From the NCBI GenBank assembly GCA_001013295.1, contig LAZY01000032.1, positions 1 through 64,000 on the forward strand: 64,000 nucleotides of DNA, read 5' to 3'. The stretch is from Chryseobacterium indologenes. Its GTDB lineage: Bacteria > Bacteroidota > Bacteroidia > Flavobacteriales > Weeksellaceae. This document shows positions 18,858 through 28,074 of this stretch, piece by piece. The notes below the pieces were generated by a model that was not told the DNA's origin, did not search any database, and saw only the letters and a program-made list of their open reading frames with translations. Made by a program: the position numbers and the translations under genes. Numbering within the stretch: position 1 is the first letter of the stretch; the number at the start of each line of letters is the position of its first letter.

Positions 18858-20483
18858 ATGAAAAAACTTTATCTCGGTGCATATACCTTATGCGCAGTCT
18901 TTGGCGTGTCCGCTCAGGAAGTAGTGTGGCAGAAAGACATCAAATCCTCTACTCAGGATTTTCTAAGCCAGATTACCACCACCATTGATCAGCAGTATCT
19001 TATCACCGGAAGCTCTATTCAAAGCGATAAACAACAGGCTTCAGGCAGTAAGCAAAACAATGGCTACGATTTCCATCTGGTAAAACTCAATCAGCAAGGT
19101 GATGAAGTCTGGGAAAAGTATTTCTCAGGGCAGAATCATGACTATTTATCGGCAACAGTTACCACTCAGGATGGCGGATTCCTTTTGGCAGGAACCTCTT
19201 ATTCCGGAAAGGGATTGGATAAAAAAGAAGATTCTAAAGGAGGTTCAGACATCTGGCTGATCAGGATCAATGAATTTGGTGATGAATTATGGCAGAAAAC
19301 TTTAGGAACTTCTTCCGATGAAGAAGCAAGATCTGTGATTCAAACGACCGATTTAGGATTTTTTGTGGCTGGAAATGTACAAAACTCTTCCAAGGGCTAT
19401 GGTTCCAAAGATGTCTGGATTACCAAACTGGATAAAGAGGGAAAAGAGCTTTCACAACTTATTTTAGGAGGGAAAGGTCTCGATGAAGTTGAAAAAATGA
19501 TTCCAACGAAAGATGGTGGAGCATTATTAGGAATTTATTCAAGAAGTTCCGAGGTCCGTGATGCAGGTTCCGGAGTAAGAAATCCTGAAACTAAACTTTC
19601 GTCTGAAAGTACTGCCACCCGCAACCTGCTACCTACTACCTCTAAACAAAGCAGCAACTTCGGTGAAGGTGACTACTGGATTGTCAAATTAGACAAAAAC
19701 GGAAAAGTAGAATGGGAAAAGAATTACGGTGGAAAAGGCGATGATCATATCAGGACTTTAGCCTTGGCTTCAAACGGATATATTATTGGTGGAGAATCCA
19801 GATCAGAAAGATCGGGCAACAAAACGGTAGGTATTGAAGAAGGGACAGATCTTTGGCTGATTTCCCTGAATGAAAGAGGAGAAGAACAATGGCAGAAATC
19901 CTACAATTTCAAGAACCGTGATGTTCTGATGGGAATGAGTGTGATTCATTCCTCAGACGATAAATCTTCCAAAGGAATTCTTTTAGGGGGCTATACTCAG
20001 GCCGAAGGAAGAATAGAAAAAGATGATGAAACGTTTTGGATGCTGTATCTGGATCAGAATGGCAATGAGCAGTGGAGAAAACACGTAACAGGAGAATCAA
20101 GACAGAGAGAAGAAAGGCTTTCAGATCTAAAGTTAAATAGAGATGGCTCTATCATTTTAGCCGGAACGAGTGCAACAGAACTTGGAAAAGAAAACTGGAA
20201 GATTGTAAAGCTAGGAGACAAGCAAGTTAATCAGCTGATCGAAAAACAAGACATCAAGATTTATCCGAACCCTGTATCTGATTATGCCTATGTAGAAATA
20301 GGTTTTGAATTTAAAGAAGCGGATATTCTCTTGTATGATATGAGCGGAAGACAGCTTCAGAGCCTGAAAACAAAGAATAATGTTACGAAGATTAACACCC
20401 AGTCTTTAGTACAGGGCGCTTATTTGGTGACCATCAAAACGGATAATAATAAAACAGCAAATGCCAAACTAATTAAAAACTAA
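18858..20483 (+). CDS. T9SS-sorted secreted repeat (propeller-like) protein
   Basis: A 541-residue protein with a signal peptide ending near VSAQ and a C-terminal type A T9SS sorting domain (KIYPNPVSDYAYVEI to the end), so it is probably moved through the outer membrane and attached to the surface. Between them are six to seven repeats of about 60 residues with the core DxWLIKLNxxGxExWQK, typical of beta-propeller-like secreted proteins. Between about residues 230 and 272 (19545-19660) one repeat holds a 40-residue low-complexity insert. RBS-like AAAAGGAA precedes the ATG. Its stop overlaps the next start by one base (TAATG), so it leads the YD operon. Confidence 0.85.
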   Translation: MKKLYLGAYTLCAVFGVSAQEVVWQKDIKSSTQDFLSQITTTIDQQYLITGSSIQSDKQQASGSKQNNGYDFHLVKLNQQGDEVWEKYFSGQNHDYLSATVTTQDGGFLLAGTSYSGKGLDKKEDSKGGSDIWLIRINEFGDELWQKTLGTSSDEEARSVIQTTDLGFFVAGNVQNSSKGYGSKDVWITKLDKEGKELSQLILGGKGLDEVEKMIPTKDGGALLGIYSRSSEVRDAGSGVRNPETKLSSESTATRNLLPTTSKQSSNFGEGDYWIVKLDKNGKVEWEKNYGGKGDDHIRTLALASNGYIIGGESRSERSGNKTVGIEEGTDLWLISLNERGEEQWQKSYNFKNRDVLMGMSVIHSSDDKSSKGILLGGYTQAEGRIEKDDETFWMLYLDQNGNEQWRKHVTGESRQREERLSDLKLNRDGSIILAGTSATELGKENWKIVKLGDKQVNQLIEKQDIKIYPNPVSDYAYVEIGFEFKEADILLYDMSGRQLQSLKTKNNVTKINTQSLVQGAYLVTIKTDNNKTANAKLIKN

Positions 20484-23400
20484 TGAAAAGATATACAATA
20501 CTCATGGCTGTATTATATTGTTCTCTATATAATGCACAAAAGATCAATATAAAATCTCCTCAAAGTTATGAGATGGAGAGATACGGAAACATTCCTGTTA
20601 ATATGAATGTAGGGGGAGTGGATATGAATATCCCTTTATTTCAGGCGCCTATTGGGGCATCAGATAAAAGTTTTACCATGAACTTATCATACAACTCTTC
20701 AGGATTTATCCCAACCAAAAGATCAAATTATGTAGGACTAAACTGGATGCTGGATGTTGGCGGGATGATAACAAGAGAAGTTAATCACCTTCCTGATGAT
20801 GAACCTCAATTTGCGGTGGAAAATAATAGAGAAATAAATGGTCTTTTGGTAGGAATCAGAAATACCAATATATCTAAAACAACTTTGTTTGACAATAATA
20901 CAGATGTAGATGATTTTGGAAATTTTAAATCAGGTGGAAGTACAGGTTTTGAATTGGGACCGGATAAGTTTTCATTCAATTTCATGGGGATTTCCGGGTA
21001 TTTCTACATTGATGCTGAAAAGAATCCTGTTTTTGCTTCCAATGATCCTAACCTGAAAATAGATATTACAGGATTCCAGAATCAAAAGAGTCCTAAAATA
21101 GGATGCCATGATTTTAATAGCAGTGAAATCGTGATGACAGATGGAAAGGGGAATAAGTATTATTTCGGCGGACCGGAAGAAAATATAGAAGTCAATTATC
21201 CATTAGGAACGAGTAGAGACTCCCCTGGATCGAGTGTGAATGGACAGAATTATTACATTAATGCATGGTATCTGAGTAAGGTTGAATTTGCTGAAGGAAG
21301 CAATATGACCATTTCCTATCTTAAATTTCAGGATGTAGGATCTATTGGGGTAAGTGACGGGTTCTGTCAAAACAGCTTTTTTCCTCCTACCTATCGTCTG
21401 CCCGGATCTGAAGTCTTCTTTGAGCAGCATAGCTACGTCAATGCAAGTTCTATGGCATATGTAAATGTGATCAACGATGGGATCTTTTCGGGAGTGAGCA
21501 GCAGTGCTTCCAATCCGGCTTTAAGCTACCATTTTAACTTGCTGAAAAAAGTTTATCCCTCAAAAGTTATGATCAATGGGAAGAAAGTTGCAGAGTTTTC
21601 CTATAAACAAAATGAAGGAAGTTCTTTTAGTAATCCTGCATTGGGTAATGTATTCAATAAATATTACAAATCTTTTAGTTTAGAAAATGTATTTCTTTAC
21701 AATGGGGTAAATGATGTATTGGTCAAAAAAATTGGATTTACTTACTACCGTAATAATGAATATTTCTTCCTGGATGAAGTAACACTTAATGATCTGAAAT
21801 ATAAGTTCGATTATTACGATAAATTTGCAAGTTTAGCTCATGAAACCACCACTTCTGTTGACCACTGGGGCTATTGGAATAATAAAGCTGAATTTTCTAA
21901 CCCACTGATTCCTGATTATAAAATTAATCCCAATACAGGAGAATATATTATAACGGGAACTTCAAGAGAGCCATCTACAACTTCAGTTCAGCGGACATTA
22001 TTATCCAGAGTTACTTACCCTACAGGCGGATATTCAGAATTTATCTACGAACCACATGATTATTCTAAAAAGCTGGACAGAACTCCCAATTCTAACTTTT
22101 TTGACGAACTGAAAACTCAAAATGGAACCGTAGGAGGGGCTAGAATTGCCAAGGTATTGGATTTTGATGGAACTAAAACCATTGAAACAGAATACAAATA
22201 CAGGAATAACTATCCTACAGGAACTACTTCATCAGGCATCAGCAATAGAGTGATAAGATATTCAAATTTTGTGAAATCCGGTAACAATACTCAATATGCA
22301 ATGGTTCAAAAGAGTGTTTCCAATAATATCATTCCCGGCTCAATGAGTGGCTCACCAATTAATTATTCTGAAGTGTCTGTATTGAAAAACGGGCTTTTAC
22401 AGAAGAAATATTTGTTTTCTGACCAGGTCACCAATCCTGATACATTAGTCTATCGAAACAGAGCTAGCTTTGGAATTACTGACCTTTTGCCAGATAATAT
22501 CGTCAATATGAAGAGAAAATATCAGGACAGAAGCTCTCTAAGAGGAAAAATTATCCGTGAATTGGATTTTAATGAGAATGGGGCAACGATAGTGAGTAAG
22601 GAATATAAGTATTCGGATAACAAAAAACTTCCGGTCAATAAATATAATTTGTTCTATGTTGAAACAGGTGAAGCAGAAGTGTTGTACTATAAAGATTTTT
22701 TCTTTCCCAATAATCTTACTAAGACAACTACCACCAATTTCTTCAATACTCAGTCTGTTAATACTGTGAATGAATATTTTTATGACCATACCTATGACAA
22801 TAATATTTCAAGGGAAAGAGTCTCTTCAAGTAGTACCGGAACCTCAGAGGCTTCCTATCAGTATGCAAAAGAATTATATGGAACAAGCAATGACTATGTT
22901 ACCCAAAATATAGTTGGAATTCCACTTGTTACAACAAGGTATAACAATAATCTTCCGGTTTCAAAAACAAAGCTAAGTTTTAACAGATATTGGTTTGGGT
23001 ATGATAAGTTACTGCCTTCACAGCAGGAGTCTGTCCCTATTCGGTTGATCAATACTCCTAATGAGGTATATGATAAGGAAGTGACCTATGATCATTATGA
23101 TACCAAAGGAAATCTGGTGCAGTATACGACTAAAGCAGGCGTTCCTGTAACCATAATCTATGGCTATAACCAGGCATTACCCATTTTGAAAGTGGAAGGG
23201 GTTTCCTATTTAAGCTTTATGGATCTTTTAGGGATGGACGATAATGCAGTGAATTACTACAACCTGGAAATATGCAAAAAGTCAGACCTGGATATTGACC
23301 GCAATACTGAAGATGTATTAATTAATGCTTTGGATAATATCCGTCAGAATCCTTTTTTACAGGGAACTCAAATTACAACCTATACCCACGATCCCTTGGT

Positions 23401-23533
23401 GGGTGTGACGACTATTACCCCTCCATCAGGAATCAGAGAAAGGTATTTTTATGATGCCGCCAACCGATTGGAGAAAATAGTAGATGTCAACAATAAGGTA
23501 TTGAAAGAGTTTAAATACAAACACAAAAACTAA
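20483..23533 (+). CDS. Large secreted YD/RHS-type protein, first half of a pair
   Basis: A 1016-residue protein with a signal peptide (ending about YNAQ). The sequence is beta-rich throughout, with an N-terminal region resembling the shell-forming part of RHS/Tc proteins in Flavobacteria (SYNSSGFIP, GLNWMLDVGG) and a last stretch YDAANRLEKIVDVNNKVLKEFKY that is a clear YD repeat. No T9SS sorting domain, core processing motif or toxin domain is visible. It overlaps the stop of the sorted repeat protein by one base and is five bases from the next RHS gene. I infer a split shell assembled with the next protein. Confidence 0.7.
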   Translation: MKRYTILMAVLYCSLYNAQKINIKSPQSYEMERYGNIPVNMNVGGVDMNIPLFQAPIGASDKSFTMNLSYNSSGFIPTKRSNYVGLNWMLDVGGMITREVNHLPDDEPQFAVENNREINGLLVGIRNTNISKTTLFDNNTDVDDFGNFKSGGSTGFELGPDKFSFNFMGISGYFYIDAEKNPVFASNDPNLKIDITGFQNQKSPKIGCHDFNSSEIVMTDGKGNKYYFGGPEENIEVNYPLGTSRDSPGSSVNGQNYYINAWYLSKVEFAEGSNMTISYLKFQDVGSIGVSDGFCQNSFFPPTYRLPGSEVFFEQHSYVNASSMAYVNVINDGIFSGVSSSASNPALSYHFNLLKKVYPSKVMINGKKVAEFSYKQNEGSSFSNPALGNVFNKYYKSFSLENVFLYNGVNDVLVKKIGFTYYRNNEYFFLDEVTLNDLKYKFDYYDKFASLAHETTTSVDHWGYWNNKAEFSNPLIPDYKINPNTGEYIITGTSREPSTTSVQRTLLSRVTYPTGGYSEFIYEPHDYSKKLDRTPNSNFFDELKTQNGTVGGARIAKVLDFDGTKTIETEYKYRNNYPTGTTSSGISNRVIRYSNFVKSGNNTQYAMVQKSVSNNIIPGSMSGSPINYSEVSVLKNGLLQKKYLFSDQVTNPDTLVYRNRASFGITDLLPDNIVNMKRKYQDRSSLRGKIIRELDFNENGATIVSKEYKYSDNKKLPVNKYNLFYVETGEAEVLYYKDFFFPNNLTKTTTTNFFNTQSVNTVNEYFYDHTYDNNISRERVSSSSTGTSEASYQYAKELYGTSNDYVTQNIVGIPLVTTRYNNNLPVSKTKLSFNRYWFGYDKLLPSQQESVPIRLINTPNEVYDKEVTYDHYDTKGNLVQYTTKAGVPVTIIYGYNQALPILKVEGVSYLSFMDLLGMDDNAVNYYNLEICKKSDLDIDRNTEDVLINALDNIRQNPFLQGTQITTYTHDPLVGVTTITPPSGIRERYFYDAANRLEKIVDVNNKVLKEFKYKHKN

Positions 23534-23538
23534 TAACG

Positions 23539-26500
23539 ATGAAAAAGATAATTATTCCCGTAAGCATATTGTTGATGTCAGGAACAATAAACGCCCAGCT
23601 TACTTCCACAGAAAACTATATCCAGGCTAAAACATATTTGGATTATGACGCCGCAGGTCAACCTGTTAAAAACTCTGAGACCGTTCAGTATTTTGATGGA
23701 TTGGGTAGGCTTAAACAGACTGTAGGAGTAAAATATTCTCCTCTTGGGAATGATGTGGTGACTCCGGTTGAATATGATTCCTATGGAAGACAGGCTAAAG
23801 ATTATCTTCCTATTCCTCAGGGAGGCACCCTGAACGGAGGAATTATTCCCAACCCAATAGGAAGTGCTTCGACATTCTATGGTGGAGAAAAGATCTATTC
23901 AGAAAAAATAATAGAAAATTCTCCTTTAGATCGGATTAAACAACAAATTCAGGTTGGGAATGACTGGAGTGCCAAACCTGTTAGCTTTGGATATGAGGCG
24001 AATATTGGGGAAGACTACGTAAGAAAGTATGAAGTCTCTACAACATGGGTTGAGGAAAGGACAGAAACCTCAGTAAAGCTGCTTCAGTATTTCCAGGCTG
24101 CACAATTATACAAGAATACGGTTACTGATGAAGACGGAAACAAAACCATTGAGTTTAAAAATACTAAAGGACAAACCCTTTTGGTAAGAAAAGTACTGAG
24201 CCCTACGGAAAATGCAGATACCTATTATGTTTATAATGAATATGATCAATTAGCCTTTGTCATTCCGCCACTGGCATCTGCTCCCACTGTGGAACCTGCC
24301 ACTGTAGAGAGTTTGTATTATCAATATCGATATGATGGGAGAGGAAGATTGGTAGAAAAGAAGCTTCCGGGTAAAGACTGGGAGTATATGGTCTATGACA
24401 GACAGGATCGGTTGGTTTTGACTCAGGATGCCAACCTAAGAGCAAAAGGGCAGTGGCTTTTTACTAAATATGATCAGTTTTCAAGACCTGTTTATGCAGG
24501 GATATTAAACAGTGCTCCAGGAAGACTTCAGCAAGTGAATGCCATAGAAAGCAAGGGATCTAACTATGAAGTAAGAACTACCTCAGGTTGGAGTAATAGT
24601 GGGATGACAGTCTTTTATACCAATAATACTGCATATCCTACTACGAATTTCAAATTATTGAGTGTCAATTATTATGACGCTTACCCGGGGTATGATTTCA
24701 ATCCGCCATTTCCATCCGGTATTCAGGGAGAATCTACTTTATCCGATGTTGCGGTTGATGGGAAAAGCACAAAAGGATTACTTATCTTGAACATAGTCAA
24801 AAATGTTGGAGATGATTTCTGGACAGATAATGATAAATGGACCAAAAATTATACTTATTATGATAAAAAAGGAAGAGTTATTGGTACCCATTCGGTTAAT
24901 CATTATGGAGGCTATACCAAAGTAGAATCTAAACTGAATTTTGCAGGTGAGCCTCAGAATGTGATTACAAGACACAAAAGAATGCCTACAGATTCTGAAA
25001 AGACCATTACCGAAAATTTTACTTATGATTCTCAGAATAGATTATTAGTACGTAAACATCAGGTAGGTAATGGAGCTGAGGAAATTTTAGTTCAGAATAA
25101 ATACAACGAAATTTCTCAGTTAGAGTCTAAGAAAGTGGGAGGGACAGACCTTATCACACCTATTCAGACTGTAGACTATAAGTATAATATCAGAGGCTGG
25201 ATCTCACAGATCAATGATCCTGTTGCTCTGGGAAGTGATTTATTTGGATATAAATTAAAATATCAGACTCCTGAGGCTTCTTCCTCAATAGCCAGATACA
25301 ATGGTAATATCGCTGAGGTAGATTGGAAAACAGCTAACGATGGAGTTCGCAGAAGATATGGATATACTTACGACAAGCTCAACAGAATGGCACTTGCGAA
25401 GTATCAGAAACCAGATGCGGGGGTTGTAGAAACCAATGCTTACAATGAAAGTGCAACCTATGATCTTAACGGAAATATTCAGACGCTATTAAGGTTTGGT
25501 GGGTCTGATGGTAACTCAGCTCTTAAAATTGACGACATAAAATATACCTATGAAGGTAATCAGCTTGTAGATATTTGGGATTCAAGTGGAAACTCTTTGG
25601 GACTTGACGGAGGAGATGCTATGGTATATGATAAAAATGGTAATATGATTATGGATGGAGCACATTTTATTGATGGGATTGCGTATAACCACATGAATTT
25701 ACCCGAGTCATTGGAAAAAAAACATGAATATTTTAAGTATTTTTACTCTGCAGATGGAACTAAACTAAGTTCAATTCAATTTTTAAGAGAATTCGGTCAA
25801 ATGATTGTGAATGATTATCTTGATGGTTTTCAGTATAAAGATGGAGTGTTGCAGTTTATACCGACAAGTGAAGGCTATTATAGTTTTACAGATAACAGAT
25901 ATGTGTATAACTATACCGATCATTTAGGAAATATAAGATTAAGCTATACCAAAAACGGAGCAGGAGCACAGATTTTAGAAGAAAATAATTATTATCCGTT
26001 TGGATTGAACCATTCAGGATATAATTCCACTCCGGGAACTTCTTCCTATAAGTATAAGTACAATGGGAAAGAATTGCAGGAGACAGGGTATTATGACTAT
26101 GGGGCGAGAATGTATATGGCGGATATTGGAAGATGGGGCGTTGTAGATCCTTTGACAGAGAAAAATAGAGCATGGTCTCCATATCGTTATGCTTATGATA
26201 ATCCTATGATATTTATTGATCCAGATGGTAGATTTGAAACAAGATTTGGTGCTTGGTGGCATCGGACTTGGAACGGAGGGGGAAGTAGTGAGATTAAGTA
26301 TGATAGCCGAAGAAAGCAATATTATTATAATAGGCTAAATTCATCAAAGGGTAATGAAGTAAATTTTACAAGTGTTTATAATAACTCTATTAGAAAGGGA
26401 GGTAGTTTCGTCTTTAAGATCGAAGTTACGGGGAGCTTGGGACTTCAATTTGGTGGAAAAATCCAAAGTCTGGTTGGAGCAGCAGCAGAAGCAGGTGTTA

Positions 26501-26931
26501 TGACTACTGATATTGGTAAGATTGGATGGAGTAACCGTGAAACTGAAAATAGTGGTTTTTTTGCCAAATGGGGTGATGGAAAAGGTCACAACTTTGTGGG
26601 AGGTTCATTAAAAGCTCTATCAAACAAGTTAAGTGCTGGAGGTAAATTTGACTACGTTACGGATTCCGCAGTACCACCAGCAGGAGATCTTTTTGAGTAT
26701 TATTCCGATAATGGTCATCTTGAATATGAGGCAAATTTAGGACCTGGAGCTTCACATTGGTCACCAAAAAAGGGAGGATTCCTTGATGCTTTAAATGTAG
26801 GTGTTAAAACAAGAGCTAGAGCTAGTAATAAAGAAAGTTGTTCAGCATGTTTAGATTTAGGAATTGTAGGTAAGGCTCTCTTGGGAATTGATATTAAATT
26901 GCAAACCGGCTTTACTGGACAAAATGATTAA
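23539..26931 (+). CDS. RHS repeat core protein with variable C-terminal domain
   Basis: An 1130-residue protein with a signal peptide (to about NAQ), an N-terminal DUF6443-type region (YFDGLGRLKQTVGVKYS), many YD repeats, and an RHS core around residues 790-898 (DHLGNIRLSYTKNG, GKELQETGYYDYGARMY). The conserved junction FIDPDGRFE lies at residues 892-900. The remaining 232 residues are Gly-rich and beta-rich, and I cannot match them to any toxin family; the DNA turns AT-rich here. The layout is that of a polymorphic toxin whose C-terminal domain is replaced between strains. An unassigned small gene follows after two bases, as immunity genes do. Confidence 0.85.
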   Translation: MKKIIIPVSILLMSGTINAQLTSTENYIQAKTYLDYDAAGQPVKNSETVQYFDGLGRLKQTVGVKYSPLGNDVVTPVEYDSYGRQAKDYLPIPQGGTLNGGIIPNPIGSASTFYGGEKIYSEKIIENSPLDRIKQQIQVGNDWSAKPVSFGYEANIGEDYVRKYEVSTTWVEERTETSVKLLQYFQAAQLYKNTVTDEDGNKTIEFKNTKGQTLLVRKVLSPTENADTYYVYNEYDQLAFVIPPLASAPTVEPATVESLYYQYRYDGRGRLVEKKLPGKDWEYMVYDRQDRLVLTQDANLRAKGQWLFTKYDQFSRPVYAGILNSAPGRLQQVNAIESKGSNYEVRTTSGWSNSGMTVFYTNNTAYPTTNFKLLSVNYYDAYPGYDFNPPFPSGIQGESTLSDVAVDGKSTKGLLILNIVKNVGDDFWTDNDKWTKNYTYYDKKGRVIGTHSVNHYGGYTKVESKLNFAGEPQNVITRHKRMPTDSEKTITENFTYDSQNRLLVRKHQVGNGAEEILVQNKYNEISQLESKKVGGTDLITPIQTVDYKYNIRGWISQINDPVALGSDLFGYKLKYQTPEASSSIARYNGNIAEVDWKTANDGVRRRYGYTYDKLNRMALAKYQKPDAGVVETNAYNESATYDLNGNIQTLLRFGGSDGNSALKIDDIKYTYEGNQLVDIWDSSGNSLGLDGGDAMVYDKNGNMIMDGAHFIDGIAYNHMNLPESLEKKHEYFKYFYSADGTKLSSIQFLREFGQMIVNDYLDGFQYKDGVLQFIPTSEGYYSFTDNRYVYNYTDHLGNIRLSYTKNGAGAQILEENNYYPFGLNHSGYNSTPGTSSYKYKYNGKELQETGYYDYGARMYMADIGRWGVVDPLTEKNRAWSPYRYAYDNPMIFIDPDGRFETRFGAWWHRTWNGGGSSEIKYDSRRKQYYYNRLNSSKGNEVNFTSVYNNSIRKGGSFVFKIEVTGSLGLQFGGKIQSLVGAAAEAGVMTTDIGKIGWSNRETENSGFFAKWGDGKGHNFVGGSLKALSNKLSAGGKFDYVTDSAVPPAGDLFEYYSDNGHLEYEANLGPGASHWSPKKGGFLDALNVGVKTRARASNKESCSACLDLGIVGKALLGIDIKLQTGFTGQND

Positions 26932-26933
26932 TT

Positions 26934-27398
26934 ATGGAATATAAAATAGTTTTTTCTAAAAATTCTACTGACTTAGTAGATGGTTCAGGTAATATTATTT
27001 TTAAAACATTTTGCAAGAATTATTTTTTTAAGAGAAAATATCTAGTGTATGATGGTAACGATAACTTATTATTGATTTTTCAAAAAACAGATGTGCTATT
27101 AGTTTTTATTAAAACAAAGATTCTTTTAAATAATTTAAATAAACAATTTGAATTTAGAGATAAAGGATTGACATTTTGTCTATTAATGGATAACCTTATA
27201 CTTAAATTTAAAGGTCAAGTAATTGGGCTTTTAAATTCAGAATTTAAAGCTAATGATAGAATAGTAGGTTATATCAAAGAGGTGCCGGATTCCATCAATA
27301 ATAGTATGGTTCTAACTTTTTTAGAAGAAAATGAAATTAACAAATATTGTCTGATTCTATTTATAATAGCTACTGTTAATTATTGGGATCCTCATTAG
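26934..27398 (+). CDS. Candidate immunity protein to the RHS C-terminal domain
   Basis: A 154-residue protein of unknown family, two bases after the RHS stop. It has no signal peptide; hydrophobic stretches (about residues 45-60 and at the C terminus, CLILFIIATVNYW) could be buried strands or one membrane helix. The strand pattern, with repeated turns of the kind V-x-D-G-x-G, is faintly like the tubby/LURP-one beta barrel. Two sampled 60-base lines inside hold 13 and 11 G+C, against 25 in a sampled line of der, so base composition is foreign. The role rests on gene order and composition only. Confidence 0.5.
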   Translation: MEYKIVFSKNSTDLVDGSGNIIFKTFCKNYFFKRKYLVYDGNDNLLLIFQKTDVLLVFIKTKILLNNLNKQFEFRDKGLTFCLLMDNLILKFKGQVIGLLNSEFKANDRIVGYIKEVPDSINNSMVLTFLEENEINKYCLILFIIATVNYWDPH

Positions 27399-27459
27399 AC
27401 TGACAGTTTATTGAAAATCCCTCGCTGATACAAACACGACACTTATGTTCGAATAAAGT

Positions 27460-27491
27460 AAAACCACTGTAAGATTGCAGTGGTTTTTATT
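27460..27491 (+). terminator. Terminator of the YD/RHS operon
   Basis: AAAACCACTG and CAGTGGTTTT pair exactly around an eight-base loop, followed by T-rich sequence. Confidence 0.8.
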
Positions 27492-27600
27492 TTAACCTGA
27501 AAACAATTATATTCATCAACACAAACGATATTCCTGCGTTTCGAAAACTGGAATTTATTATAGAAAATTACAATTCGAATAAAACAAAGTAATAAAAACA

Positions 27601-27629
27601 AAAAAACCACCCTTAAAAAAGAGTGGTTT
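27601..27629 (-). terminator. Terminator downstream of tRNA-Gln
   Basis: On the minus strand AAACCACTCTT pairs with AAGGGTGGTTT (one wobble), followed by a U run, immediately after the tRNA. Confidence 0.7.
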
Positions 27630-27630
27630 G

Positions 27631-27701
27631 TAGACCCACAGGGATTCGAACCCCAGATGACTGAACCAAAATCAGTAGTGTTACCGCTACACCATGGGTC
27701 T
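27631..27701 (-). tRNA. tRNA-Gln (anticodon UUG)
   Basis: A 71-base cloverleaf on the minus strand. The acceptor arms AGACCCA/TGGGTCT pair fully, with discriminator A. The T arm shows GGTTCGAATCC; the anticodon stem CTGA/TCAG closes the loop TTTTGGT, giving anticodon TTG, hence glutamine (CAA, and CAG by wobble). The CCA end is not encoded. No neighbouring tRNA is present and no integrase abuts it. Confidence 0.93.
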
Positions 27702-27985
27702 GTTTTGATGCTGCGAAATTAGAAAATTTATTTTAAATATGAAAATCAAAATTAAAGATTAATGAACATAATAGAGGTGTAATGGGCTTTACTTATTGAT
27801 AGCCAAAGAATTATTTTTTAAGATTTTTTTCAAAATATATTGCATTTAACTGCAAAATGCCTTGGTCAGGGAATATTCAACCCGTTTTCATCGAAATATG
27901 GATCAGAAATTATCCGTAGAATAGCAGCTTCCTGTCTATATCTTTCGGCTTTCTGCCTTAAAATCTTAGTTAAATAATAAAACCT
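27702..27985. other. Intergenic stretch between tRNA-Gln and der
   Basis: About 280 AT-rich bases with no credible reading frame, repeat or terminator. Upstream of der only the -7 element and leader hairpin given below stand out. Confidence 0.5.
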
Positions 27986-27993
27986 TATCTTTG
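27986..27993 (+). promoter_or_regulatory. Candidate -7 element of der
   Basis: TATCTTTG matches TAnnTTTG. It would leave a leader of about 75 bases that contains a hairpin. No clear -33 element is visible. Confidence 0.45.
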
Positions 27994-28001
27994 CAAAAAA
28001 T

Positions 28002-28027
28002 TGGGCTCCAAAAGTTGGAGTAACCCA
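28002..28027 (+). promoter_or_regulatory. Hairpin in the der leader
   Basis: CTCCAA/TTGGAG (28006-28011 and 28015-28020) with outer TGGG/CCCA (28002-28005, 28024-28027) form a compact stem close to the predicted transcript start. Its role is unknown. Confidence 0.45.
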
Positions 28028-28074
28028 TTAATAACACATCCTGAGCGCAGCAAAAGGATTATTAAACATTTTTT

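Noticed and set aside
27631..27701. tRNA-Gln as an integration site
   Set aside because: No integrase, attachment repeat or phage gene lies beside it; the RHS operon on its far side shows a composition change only in its last two parts.
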